A stretch of DNA of 64,000 nt from Sphingomonas desiccabilis (GTDB taxonomy: Bacteria > Pseudomonadota > Alphaproteobacteria > Sphingomonadales > Sphingomonadaceae), in assembly GCF_004135605.1 (NCBI RefSeq), contig NZ_SDPT01000001.1, forward strand, positions 1,426,001-1,490,000, written 5' to 3'. Below are positions 9,001 to 17,826 of this stretch, piece after piece. How positions within the stretch are numbered: position 1 is the stretch's first letter; each line of letters starts with the position of its first letter. The notes beneath the pieces were generated by a model, which was not told the DNA's origin, made no database searches, and worked only from the letters and a program-made list of their open reading frames with translations. Made by a program: the position numbers and the translations under genes.

Positions 9001-11655
9001 TCAGGCGGAGACCGGCTCCAGCACCGCGCGGACGGCGGCGAGGGCTTCCGCGCCCTTGTCGCCATCGGGGCCGCCGCCCTGGGCCATGTCGGGACGGCCG
9101 CCGCCGCCCTGGCCGCCCAGTGCCGCGACTGCTGCCTTGACCAGATCGACGGCGCTGTGGGTCCCGACCAGATCGGCGGTGACGCCCACCGCGACCGAGG
9201 CGCGGCCGTCGTTGACGGCGACCAGTGCGACCACGCCGGAGCCGATGCGCTGCTTGGCCTCGTCGACCGCGCCGCGCAGCGCCTTGGCCTCCAGGCCGTC
9301 GAGCACCTGGCCGACGAACGCCACGCCACCGACCGTCTCCGGACCCGCCGGTGCCGCACCGGCGCCGCCGCCCAGCGCCAGCGCCTTCTTGGCCTCGGCA
9401 AGTTCGCGCTCCAGACGACGGCGGTCCTCGACCAGCGTCGCGACGCGCGCCGGCACTTCATCCGGGGTGGCCTTGAGCAGAGCGGCGGCTTCGCGCAGCT
9501 TCTCGTCGCGGCCGGCGAGCCACTGGCGCGCGGCCTCCCCCGTCAGCGCCTCGACGCGGCGGACGCCGCTCGACACGGCGCCTTCGCCGATGATCTTGAA
9601 CACGCCGATCTCGCCCAGCGCGCCGACATGGGTGCCACCGCACAGCTCGATCGAATAGGTGCCCTCGGCATCCTCACCCATCGAGACGACGCGGACCTCG
9701 TCGCCGTACTTCTCGCCGAACAATGCCATCGCGCCCATCGCGATCGCGTCGTCGGGGGTCATCAGGCGCGTGGTGACGGTGCCGTTGCCGCGCACCTGCG
9801 CGTTCACCTGCGCCTCCACCTCTGCGATGTCGGCGGGTGCGATCGGGGTGGGCTGCGAGAAGTCGAAGCGCAGCCGCTCGGGAGCGACCAGGCTGCCCTT
9901 CTGCGCGACATGGGTGCCGAGCCGCTCGCGCAGGGCTTCGTGGAGCAGGTGCGTCGCCGAGTGATTGGCGCGGATCTGATTGCGGCGCGCGGTGTCGATC
10001 GCCAAGTGCACGCTGTCCCCGACCGCAAGCGTGCCCGCGTCGATGCGCGCGCGATGGACGTGGAGCTTGCCGAGCTGCTTGGAGGTGTCGAGCACGGTCG
10101 CCGACAGGCCCTTGTCCGTGTCGATCGTCCCGCTGTCGCCGACTTGGCCGCCGCTTTCCGCATAGAAAGGCGTCTGGTTGGTGACGACAAACACTTCCTC
10201 GCCGGCCTCGGCACGGTCGACGCGGGCGCCGTCGCGAACCAGCGCGATCACCTCGCCCTGCCCTTCGGCGACGGCATATCCGGTGAACTCCGTCGCGCCG
10301 CTTTCCTCGACGATGTCGAACCAGACCTCATCGGAAGCCTTGGCGCCCGAGCCCTTCCAGGCCGCGCGGGCCGCGCGCTTCTGTTCGGCCATCGCGGTTT
10401 CGAACCCGGCGCGGTCGACGCCCAGCCCCTGACTGCGCAGCGCATCCTCGGTCAGGTCATAGGGGAAACCGAAGGTGTCATAGAGCTTGAAGGCAGTCTC
10501 GCCCGCGAGCGTGTCGCCCTTCGCCATGGCGGCGGTCGCTTCGTCGAGCAGGCGCAGGCCCTTGTCGAGCGTCTGGCGGAAGCGCGTCTCCTCCTGGAGC
10601 AGCGTCGCCTCGATCAGCGGCTGCGCGCGGACGAGGTCGGGATAGGCGGCGCCCATCTCGGCCACCAGCGACGGCACCATGCGGTGCATCAGCGGCTGCT
10701 TGGCGCCCAGAAGGTGTGCGTGGCGCATGGCGCGGCGCATGATGCGGCGAAGCACGTAGCCGCGGCCCTCGTTGGCCGGCAGCACGCCGTCGGCGACCAG
10801 GAAGCCCGAGGCGCGCAGATGGTCTGCGATGATCCGGTGGCTCGCCTGCATCGGCCCGTCCGTGGCGGCGCCGGTGAGCGCACCCGATTCGTCGATCAGC
10901 GCGCGGAACGTGTCGGTGTCATAGTTGTCGTGGACGCCCTGCAGCACGGCCGCGACGCGCTCCAGCCCCATGCCGGTGTCGATCGAGGGACGCGGCAGTT
11001 CGCCGACGATCTCGTTCGCCTGCTGCAGATACTGCATGAAGACGAGGTTCCAGATCTCGACGAAGCGGTCGCCGTCCTCGTCGGGCGATCCCGGCGGGCC
11101 GCCGGCGATGTGGTCGCCGTGATCGAAGAAGATTTCCGAGCAGGGGCCGCAGGGGCCGTCGTCGCCCATCGCCCAGAAATTGTCCTTGGTGGCGATGCGG
11201 ATGATGCGGTCGTCGGAGAGGCCGGCGATCTTCTTCCACAGATCGGCGGCCTGGTCGTCGGTGTGGTAGACGGTGACGAGCAGCCGGTCCTTGGCGATCC
11301 CCCATTCGCGGGTGATCAGGTTCCAGGCGAGCTCGATCGCGCGATCCTTGAAATAGTCGCCGAACGAGAAGTTGCCGAGCATTTCGAAGAAGGTGTGGTG
11401 GCGCGCGGTGTAGCCGACATTGTCGAGGTCATTGTGCTTGCCGCCGGCACGCACGCACTTCTGCGACGAGGTGGCCGTGCTGTAAGGGCGCGTTTCCAGG
11501 CCGGTAAAGACGTTCTTGAACGGGACCATGCCGGCGTTCACGAACATCAGCGTCGGGTCGTTCTGCGGCACCAGCGGCGCGGACGGCACGCGCGCGTGGC
11601 CCTCCTTCTCGAAATAGTCGAGGAACGAGCGGCGAACATCGTTGGTCGAGATCAT
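9001..11655 (-). CDS. alaS: Alanine--tRNA ligase
   Basis: 884 residues, full length for bacterial AlaRS. The class II catalytic core occupies about the first 250 residues ([40 protein letters not shown]). The editing domain carries the zinc-binding pair [12 protein letters not shown] and CGGTHV, and a C-terminal coiled-coil plus Gly-rich C-Ala domain closes the protein. It charges tRNA-Ala and removes mischarged Ser or Gly. The gene is divergent from the dicarboxylate symporter across 188 bp. No SD is obvious before the ATG. Confidence 0.97.
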   Translation of the reverse strand: MISTNDVRRSFLDYFEKEGHARVPSAPLVPQNDPTLMFVNAGMVPFKNVFTGLETRPYSTATSSQKCVRAGGKHNDLDNVGYTARHHTFFEMLGNFSFGDYFKDRAIELAWNLITREWGIAKDRLLVTVYHTDDQAADLWKKIAGLSDDRIIRIATKDNFWAMGDDGPCGPCSEIFFDHGDHIAGGPPGSPDEDGDRFVEIWNLVFMQYLQQANEIVGELPRPSIDTGMGLERVAAVLQGVHDNYDTDTFRALIDESGALTGAATDGPMQASHRIIADHLRASGFLVADGVLPANEGRGYVLRRIMRRAMRHAHLLGAKQPLMHRMVPSLVAEMGAAYPDLVRAQPLIEATLLQEETRFRQTLDKGLRLLDEATAAMAKGDTLAGETAFKLYDTFGFPYDLTEDALRSQGLGVDRAGFETAMAEQKRAARAAWKGSGAKASDEVWFDIVEESGATEFTGYAVAEGQGEVIALVRDGARVDRAEAGEEVFVVTNQTPFYAESGGQVGDSGTIDTDKGLSATVLDTSKQLGKLHVHRARIDAGTLAVGDSVHLAIDTARRNQIRANHSATHLLHEALRERLGTHVAQKGSLVAPERLRFDFSQPTPIAPADIAEVEAQVNAQVRGNGTVTTRLMTPDDAIAMGAMALFGEKYGDEVRVVSMGEDAEGTYSIELCGGTHVGALGEIGVFKIIGEGAVSSGVRRVEALTGEAARQWLAGRDEKLREAAALLKATPDEVPARVATLVEDRRRLERELAEAKKALALGGGAGAAPAGPETVGGVAFVGQVLDGLEAKALRGAVDEAKQRIGSGVVALVAVNDGRASVAVGVTADLVGTHSAVDLVKAAVAALGGQGGGGRPDMAQGGGPDGDKGAEALAAVRAVLEPVSA

Positions 11656-11843
11656 GCGCGCTGATTAGAAGCAAGCCGCGACCTTGCCAAGCGATCCGCA
11701 CGGGCGTCTGTTGCGTTCTTTTGCCAAAGGTTCCTGAGGCTGTGAAAAAAGGGCCGCAGCGCCACTGCGCCGCGGACAATCGGCTTGACCCGGGCGGCGC
11801 ATTCCCCTTGGTTGCCGGCCTTCTTCCCCGGGGGTTTTTCTGA

Positions 11844-13169
11844 ATGGCCAAGCGGCTTACCGCCTATATTCTCTTTGGTCTGGTCGCGGGCCTGGTCGTC
11901 GGCTGGGTGCTGAATGCGTCCCTCGATGATGCGGGCGGCGCCGGCACCGCGCAGTTGAAGGACATCGCGGGCTATTTCTCGATCGTGACCGCATTGTTCC
12001 TGCGGCTGATCAAGATGATCATCGCGCCGCTGGTGTTCTCGACGCTGGTGGTGGGCATCACGCACATGGGCGACACCAGTGCGCTCGGGCGGGTGGGCCT
12101 GCGCGCATTCGCATGGTTCGTGGGGGCGAGCCTGTTGTCGCTGACGGTCGGCCTGATCCTGGTGAACCTGCTCCAACCGGGCGTCGGCCTGGGGCTGCCG
12201 ATGCCGCCGGCGGACGCTTCGGCGGGGCTGGCGAAGGCGTCCTTCAACCTCAAGGACTTCATCAGCCACATCGTGCCGGCCTCGATGGTCGAGGCGATGG
12301 CGACCAACGAGATCCTCCAGATCGTCGTCTTCTCAGTGTTCGTGGGCGTGGCGATGACGGCGGTGGGCGAGAAGGCGGCCCCCCTCACCCGCGCGCTGGA
12401 GGCGCTGGTGTCGGTGATGCTGCAGATCACCGACTATGTGATGCGATTCGCACCGATCGCCGTGTTCGCGGCGGTCGCCGGCACGCTCGCCGAGCAGGGC
12501 CCGAGCGTGATCGGGCAGCTCGCCTATTTCATGGCCAGCGTCTATGCGGGTCTCGCCTCGCTGTGGCTGCTGCTGTTCGGCATCGCCTTCCTGATGATCG
12601 GCCCGCGCATCGGCCAACTGATCCGCTACCTGCGCGAGCCGATCCTGGTCGGCTTCTCCACCGCCTCTTCCGAGGCCGCCTTCCCGCGCACGCTGGAGGC
12701 GCTGGACCGGTTCGGCGTGCCGCCGCGCATCGCGAGCTTTGTGCTGCCGCTCGGCTACTCGTTCAACCTCGACGGCTCGATGATGTACATGACGTTCGCG
12801 TCGATCTTCATCGCGCAGGCCTATGGCGTGGAGCTGTCGCTCGGCCAGCAGATCACCATGCTCCTGGTGCTGATGGTCACTTCCAAGGGCGTTGCGGGCG
12901 TGCCGCGCGCAAGCCTGGTGGTGATCGCGGCCACGCTGTCGATGTTCAAGATCCCGGAAGCGGGCCTGCTGCTGATCCTGGCGGTGGATCACTTCCTGGA
13001 CATGGGCCGGACGGCGACGAACGTGATCGGCAACGCGATCGCGGCGACCGTCATCGCCAAGTGGGAGGGCGGCCTGGATGCGCCGGAGCCGGCGGAGATC
13101 GAGCCGCCGCATGCGCCCTCCGGTCACCCGCGCGGCGACGCCCCGGACAGCTTCCGGGACATCGGCTGA
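11844..13169 (+). CDS. Dicarboxylate/amino acid:cation symporter (DAACS family)
   Basis: 441 residues with about eight hydrophobic helices. The conserved re-entrant and substrate region is present: STASSEAAFPRTLEAL, LPLGYSFNLDGSMMYMT and TSKGVAGVPRA, followed by ATNVIGNAIAATVIAKWEG. These match DctA/GltP carriers, which take up C4-dicarboxylates or glutamate/aspartate with protons or sodium. NLDGS and the SSE serine motif look slightly more DctA-like than GltP-like, but substrate cannot be decided. It ends 6 bp from the convergent GST gene. Confidence 0.88.
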   Translation: MAKRLTAYILFGLVAGLVVGWVLNASLDDAGGAGTAQLKDIAGYFSIVTALFLRLIKMIIAPLVFSTLVVGITHMGDTSALGRVGLRAFAWFVGASLLSLTVGLILVNLLQPGVGLGLPMPPADASAGLAKASFNLKDFISHIVPASMVEAMATNEILQIVVFSVFVGVAMTAVGEKAAPLTRALEALVSVMLQITDYVMRFAPIAVFAAVAGTLAEQGPSVIGQLAYFMASVYAGLASLWLLLFGIAFLMIGPRIGQLIRYLREPILVGFSTASSEAAFPRTLEALDRFGVPPRIASFVLPLGYSFNLDGSMMYMTFASIFIAQAYGVELSLGQQITMLLVLMVTSKGVAGVPRASLVVIAATLSMFKIPEAGLLLILAVDHFLDMGRTATNVIGNAIAATVIAKWEGGLDAPEPAEIEPPHAPSGHPRGDAPDSFRDIG

Positions 13170-13175
13170 AGCCAC

Positions 13176-13817
13176 TCAGGCGTAGGCGTAAGGCCCGCCC
13201 TTCGCCAGCGCCGCGCCGTAGGCCGGACGCGCGTGGATGCGCTCCAGCCAGTCGATCGTGGCCGGGCGGGACTCGTCGAGACCCGCCCGGTTGCGCGCCG
13301 CCTCGAGCGGGAAGCTCATCATGATGTCTGCGGCGGTGAACTCGTCGCCCGCGAACCAGTCGCGCCGGGAGAGTTCGGCCTCCACGAAATCGAGGTGGAC
13401 GTCGATCATCGGCTGGATCCGGCGCTGCGCCGCCTTTCCGAACAGCGGCACGCGCCCGAGCACCAGCTTCACCAGCAGCGGCGGCATCAGCGACCCTTCC
13501 GCATAGTGGAGGAAGTGGCGGTAGCGCAGCGCGGATTCGCGATGCGCCGGCGCGCCGAGCCGCCCGTCCGCCTTTTCGATCAGATACTCGACGATCGCTG
13601 CGGTCTCCGCGACGACTGCCGGCGTGCCGCCGGCGCTCGCCGCGTCCTGAAGCACCGGGGACTTGCCGAGCGGATGGACCCGGCGAAGCTCGGGCGGGGC
13701 GAGCATCGTCGCCTTGTCCCGCTCGTAGCGTTGCACGGCATAGGGGAGCCCGAGCTCCTCCAGGAGCCAGAGCACGCGTTGCGATCGGCTATTCTCGAGA
13801 TGGTGAACGGTGATCAT
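13176..13817 (-). CDS. Glutathione S-transferase
   Basis: 213 residues from the ATG at 13817, chosen over an upstream extension to 13868 because AGGAGG precedes it at good spacing and MITVHHLENSRSQRVLWLLE is the normal GST N-terminus (thioredoxin-like domain, Ser in the SRSQR loop as likely catalytic residue). The glutathione-binding region includes KSPVLQD and ETAAIVEYL, and the helical C-terminal domain contains FTAADIMMSFPLEAA. It conjugates or isomerises electrophiles with glutathione in the cytoplasm. The substrate is unknown, and its neighbours give no hint. Confidence 0.92.
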   Translation of the reverse strand: MITVHHLENSRSQRVLWLLEELGLPYAVQRYERDKATMLAPPELRRVHPLGKSPVLQDAASAGGTPAVVAETAAIVEYLIEKADGRLGAPAHRESALRYRHFLHYAEGSLMPPLLVKLVLGRVPLFGKAAQRRIQPMIDVHLDFVEAELSRRDWFAGDEFTAADIMMSFPLEAARNRAGLDESRPATIDWLERIHARPAYGAALAKGGPYAYA

Positions 13818-13957
13818 CCAGTGCCTCCTGCTGGGCTGCCCAACGCCGGGGGCTGCGGATGGCTGCAAGGCGATTGCGCCGAGCCCTGCCGCGGGGGTAA
13901 CCGTCGCCGCCTATCCGACGCGACCGTGGTGGCGCGTTGCTCCATCCGGAAGAGACC

Positions 13958-15148
13958 ATGGCCTTCGAACAGCTTTCGCTCCTGCGTGCCGACCCGTTGC
14001 TGGCGCTGATCGGCGCCTACCGCGACGACCCGCGGCCGTTCAAGCTGGACCTGGGCGTGGGCGTGTTTCGCGACGCTGCCGGCGGCACGCCGGTGATGCG
14101 CGCGGTAAAGAAGGCGGAGGAACGGCTGCTCGCGACGCAGGACAGCAAGTCCTACCTCGGGCCGGAGGGCGACGCGGGCTTCGTCGCCGCACTCGCGCCG
14201 CTGGTGCTGGGCGATGCCGTTCCGGCCGAGCGGCTGGCGGGCATCCAGACGCCGGGCGGCACTGGCGCGCTGCGGCTGGGCGCGGAGCTGCTCGCCCGTG
14301 CGGGCGTCTCGCGTATCTGGATCGCGACGCCGAGCTGGCCGAACCACGCGCCGATCTTTGCCGCGGCGGGGCTGACGCCGGAGGCGTTCGACGCGTTCGA
14401 CGTGGCCAGCCAGACGCTGGACGGCGCGGCGCTGCTGGCGGCGCTCGACAAGGCTGCGCCCGGCGACTCGGTGCTGCTGCACGGCTGCTGCCACAACCCG
14501 ACCGGCATCGATCCCGATGCGGCACTGTGGGCGGCGATCGCCGAGCGGGTGGAAGCGCGCGGGCTCGTGCCGTTCGTGGACCTGGCCTATCAGGGGCTGG
14601 GCGACGGCTGGGACGCCGATGCGGCGGGTGCGCGCGCGGTGCTGGCGCGCTGCCGCCACGGGCTGCTCGCCTATTCATGCGACAAGAACTTCGCGCTCTA
14701 TCGCGAGCGGACGGGCGCGCTGTGGACGGTGGCGCCGGATGCCGAGGCAAGCGCGATCCTCTATTCGAACCTGCTGGCGCTGGCGCGGGCCAACTGGTCG
14801 ATGCCGCCCGACCATGGCGCGGCCGCGGCGCGGATCGTGCTGGAGGATGCGGCGCTTGCTGCGGAGTGGCGCGCGGAGCTGGATTCGATGCGGGAGCGGC
14901 TGGTGACGCTGCGCCAGGGTGTCAGTGCGCTCGGCACGATCGGGAGCATCGACCTGGCGCCGATCGCGGGCGGCAAGGGCATGTTCGCCACCCTGCCCCT
15001 CACCCGCAGCCAGGTGGCATGGCTGCGCGAGCACCATGCGATCTACATGGCGGCATCGGGGCGCATCAACATCGCCGGATTCGACGAGGCGAGCATCGCC
15101 CGGTTCGGAGAAGCGCTGAAGGCGCTGGTTGAGGCTGGGGTGGCGTAA
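13958..15148 (+). CDS. Aromatic/aspartate aminotransferase (class I, TyrB/AspC type)
   Basis: 396 residues of the fold-type I PLP aminotransferase subgroup Ia. The N-terminus ADPLLALIGAYRDDPRPFKLD, the loop GCCHNPTGID and the PLP-lysine site SCDKNFALYRER (K243) are all present. Such enzymes transfer the amino group between aromatic amino acids or aspartate and 2-oxoglutarate. The ATG at 13958 has GGAAGAG upstream; a TTG seven codons earlier is unlikely. AspC usually has SYSKNFGLYNER around the lysine, and the difference here suggests a TyrB-like rather than strict aspartate enzyme. Confidence 0.9.
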   Translation: MAFEQLSLLRADPLLALIGAYRDDPRPFKLDLGVGVFRDAAGGTPVMRAVKKAEERLLATQDSKSYLGPEGDAGFVAALAPLVLGDAVPAERLAGIQTPGGTGALRLGAELLARAGVSRIWIATPSWPNHAPIFAAAGLTPEAFDAFDVASQTLDGAALLAALDKAAPGDSVLLHGCCHNPTGIDPDAALWAAIAERVEARGLVPFVDLAYQGLGDGWDADAAGARAVLARCRHGLLAYSCDKNFALYRERTGALWTVAPDAEASAILYSNLLALARANWSMPPDHGAAAARIVLEDAALAAEWRAELDSMRERLVTLRQGVSALGTIGSIDLAPIAGGKGMFATLPLTRSQVAWLREHHAIYMAASGRINIAGFDEASIARFGEALKALVEAGVA

Positions 15149-15379
15149 CGCCCCGCTAAAGGCTCGTCCGCCTCGTGATCCCGCCGAGGGGGAGCACGCG
15201 GGTAGTGCGGACCACCAGCTGTTGTTCTGCTTGGCCCCAGGCTACTGCCTGCGCAGGAGCACGGAGGTGGAGAGCGGACGCCCAGTTACGAGGATGTCCC
15301 AACTGGGCCCCGGTCTTCAGAAGGGCTTTGGTCGCTGGCGGGGCTGGCGCGCGGTGCGGTGTCGTGGAATGGGGTGCGG

Positions 15380-16522
15380 ATGCGCAACGCCGTCGAACCC
15401 TTCCACGCCATCGCCATCAGCCAGCTTGCGCACCGGCTGAAGCAGGAGGGGCGGTCGATCAGCCACATGGAGTTCGGCCAGCCCTCCACCGGCGCACCGA
15501 GCACCGCGATCGCGGTTGCCCACCAGATCCTCGACAGCGACGCCATGGGCTATTGGGAGAGCCCGGCGCTGAAGGCACGGATCGCCCGCCATTATGCCGA
15601 ACGCCATGGCGTCACGGTCGCGCCCGAACGCATCCTGCTGACCTGTGGCGCGTCCCCCGCCCTGGTGCTGGCACTTGCCACCGCCTTTCAGCCCGACGAC
15701 CAAGTGGCGACGGCGCGGCCGGGCTATGTCGCCTATCGCAACACGCTGCGCGCGCTGCACATGCAGCCGGTGGAGATCGACTGCGGCAAGGAAGTACGCT
15801 TCCAGATGTCGCGCGGGGCGCTTGCCGCACTCGATCCCGCCCCCAAAGGGCTGATCCTGGCGAGCCCCGCCAATCCGACCGGCACGATCATCCGGAGCGA
15901 CGAACTGGCGGGCCTCGCCGACCTGTGCCGGGCGCGCGGGATCCGCATCCTCTCGGACGAGATCTACCATGGGCTGAGTTATGGCATGGCGGCGGACACG
16001 ATGCTGCGCCACGCCGAGGACGCGATCATCCTCAACAGCTTCTCGAAATACTTCAGCATGGCCGGATGGCGGCTCGGCTGGATGGTCGCGCCTGCCGACC
16101 TGGTGGAGGAAGCCCGCAAGCGGATGGGCAACCTGTTCCTGACGCCGCCGTCGCTGAGCCAGCATGCCGCGCTAGCCGCCTTCGACGCGCCGGAGGAACT
16201 GGAGGGGCATGTCGAGACCTATCGCCGCAACCGCGCGCTGCTGCTGGGCGCGCTGCCGGAGCTCGGCCTTGGCGAGATCGCGCCGCCGGACGGCGCCTTC
16301 TACATCTATGCCTCGGTCGCGCACCTGACCGACGACAGCATCGGCTTCTGCAAGCGGATGCTGACGGACACCGGCATCGCGACCGCGCCCGGCGTCGACT
16401 TCGATCCGGTGCGCGGCCACCGGTTCGTGCGCTTCAGCTTCGCGGTGGCCACGCCCCTGGTGGAGGAAGCGATCGAACGGCTGCGCGCCTGGCTTCCGAA
16501 CCAAGCGCGCGTCGCCGGCTGA
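15380..16522 (+). CDS. Class I/II PLP-dependent aminotransferase
   Basis: 380 residues of the subgroup I-gamma/PatA-AspB type. Seen are GASPALVLALATAFQPDDQV (cofactor pocket), SPANPTGTII, LSDEIYHGLSYG and the Schiff-base lysine in NSFSKYFSMAGWRLGW (K223). The C-terminal VRFSFA carries the carboxylate-binding Arg. An in-frame GTG at 15359 would add seven residues; the ATG is preferred. The amino-acid substrate is not predictable. It is 231 bp downstream of the other aminotransferase in the same direction, and ends 9 bp from the convergent phosphatase gene. Confidence 0.88.
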   Translation: MRNAVEPFHAIAISQLAHRLKQEGRSISHMEFGQPSTGAPSTAIAVAHQILDSDAMGYWESPALKARIARHYAERHGVTVAPERILLTCGASPALVLALATAFQPDDQVATARPGYVAYRNTLRALHMQPVEIDCGKEVRFQMSRGALAALDPAPKGLILASPANPTGTIIRSDELAGLADLCRARGIRILSDEIYHGLSYGMAADTMLRHAEDAIILNSFSKYFSMAGWRLGWMVAPADLVEEARKRMGNLFLTPPSLSQHAALAAFDAPEELEGHVETYRRNRALLLGALPELGLGEIAPPDGAFYIYASVAHLTDDSIGFCKRMLTDTGIATAPGVDFDPVRGHRFVRFSFAVATPLVEEAIERLRAWLPNQARVAG

Positions 16523-16531
16523 TCCGTTCGG

Positions 16532-17806
16532 TCAGCGCTCCGCCGGGCTTGCAAGCTTGGCGGCGGTGATGCGGTTGAAGATCGCGAGCGCGCACGGCGT
16601 GTCGGCGTCGGCACAGCCCGGGATGGCGATGTAGCGACGGTCGGGCGCGTTGCGCTTGCCAAGCTGCGCGAGGTTGCGGACCTGATCCATCGTCTGCGCC
16701 TGAACAAAGGCGCGGACGAAGCCGTTGCCGGCCGCGTCGCTCCACCGTTCGAACCCGATCGCCCCGCCCGGCGCGATGTCGTCCGCGGGATAATCGGCCA
16801 TCGTCCAGTGCAGGTCGTAGAAGCCGCCGAGCGCGGCCAGGTTGCTGTCATGGCCGAACAGCAGCGTCACGCGCGCATCGCCCTGGTTCAGCGCCATGCC
16901 GATCCGGCGCGCGATCGGCGCCGCCACGCGCTCCGCCACATATGCCGGGCGGGTCTCGTAGCGGAACTTGACCGGGTGGAAGCGCAGCATCGTCTGGATG
17001 TCGCGCTTGGACGCACGCCCCCAGCCGACCGAGCGCATCGGCATCCCCTCCAGATACTGGAGCAGGATGGTCTGGCCGGCGGTGGAGGCGAAGCCGAGCG
17101 CGCCGTCGAGATCGGGCTTGTCGCCCTGCTCCGCCAGCAGCCGGGTCTCACGGTGGCTATGGCAGACCGGCTGGTGCTTTGTGGCAGTCGTCCCGCACGC
17201 GTCTCCCGGGCAGCAGCCGATGACGCGCTCCAGCACGGCGAAGGCATCGGCGTTGCGTGCGATTTCCCCAGCGATGCCGCCCGGCGGCAGCAGCGCCTGG
17301 GCGGAGGCCAGTGCCTTTTGCCCGTCGATCTCCATGCTGCCGTCGAGCGGATGGAAGACGGCGTCGTCGTCCTCGTTGACGGGGTGGTCGAGCGGAACCG
17401 CACAGCCGGGCTGGAGCGTCTCCAGGAACGCCTTACCGGTCTTGATCGCGCGGGAAGCGGAACTGGCCCAGGCGACGACCGTGCCGGGGGCAGCGCAGCC
17501 GGACGCGGGCAGCAGGCCCTGTTGCGCGAACAGCGCGCGGTCATAGGCGCCGAGGCGACGGATCGCCTCTGCGCCATGCGGGGTGAGGTCGCCCGCGGCC
17601 GTCGACCAAGCGGGCCATGGATCGCGGGTGGTGCCGACCGGCGTCGCGGGGAACTTGGTGGAAGGGCGCACGCCGTGCCGCATCAGCAGCACGACGCGCT
17701 CGAGCTTGAGCGGACCCGCAGGCGGTGCGTCCGGCGCGGGTTGGGCGACGGCGGATTGCGCGAGCGCGAGGATCGCGAGCGCAGCGCCTGCCAGATACTG
17801 GTTCAT
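16532..17806 (-). CDS. Periplasmic histidine acid phosphatase (phytase/glucose-1-phosphatase family)
   Basis: 424 residues with an N-terminal Sec signal (MNQYLAGAALAILALAQSAV, cleavage near AVA-QP). The catalytic motif RHGVRPS at residues 43-49 carries the phosphohistidine (H44), and the second motif GHDSNLAAL supplies the HD proton donor near residue 300. Multiple Cys fit disulfides of the periplasmic form. The enzyme hydrolyses phosphate monoesters such as phytate or glucose-1-phosphate. A GTG overlapping the upstream stop exists at 17830, but the ATG at 17806 has AGGAAGG in front and starts the signal peptide. It follows the receptor gene with only 20 bp between, so the two probably form one operon. 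Confidence 0.88.
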   Translation of the reverse strand: MNQYLAGAALAILALAQSAVAQPAPDAPPAGPLKLERVVLLMRHGVRPSTKFPATPVGTTRDPWPAWSTAAGDLTPHGAEAIRRLGAYDRALFAQQGLLPASGCAAPGTVVAWASSASRAIKTGKAFLETLQPGCAVPLDHPVNEDDDAVFHPLDGSMEIDGQKALASAQALLPPGGIAGEIARNADAFAVLERVIGCCPGDACGTTATKHQPVCHSHRETRLLAEQGDKPDLDGALGFASTAGQTILLQYLEGMPMRSVGWGRASKRDIQTMLRFHPVKFRYETRPAYVAERVAAPIARRIGMALNQGDARVTLLFGHDSNLAALGGFYDLHWTMADYPADDIAPGGAIGFERWSDAAGNGFVRAFVQAQTMDQVRNLAQLGKRNAPDRRYIAIPGCADADTPCALAIFNRITAAKLASPAER

Positions 17807-17826
17807 GTCGGGTACCTTCCTGCCGC

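Noticed and set aside
8980..11664. Plus-strand frame of about 890 codons opposite alaS
   Set aside because: Mirror frame of a highly conserved alaS; no start signal and no recognisable domain.
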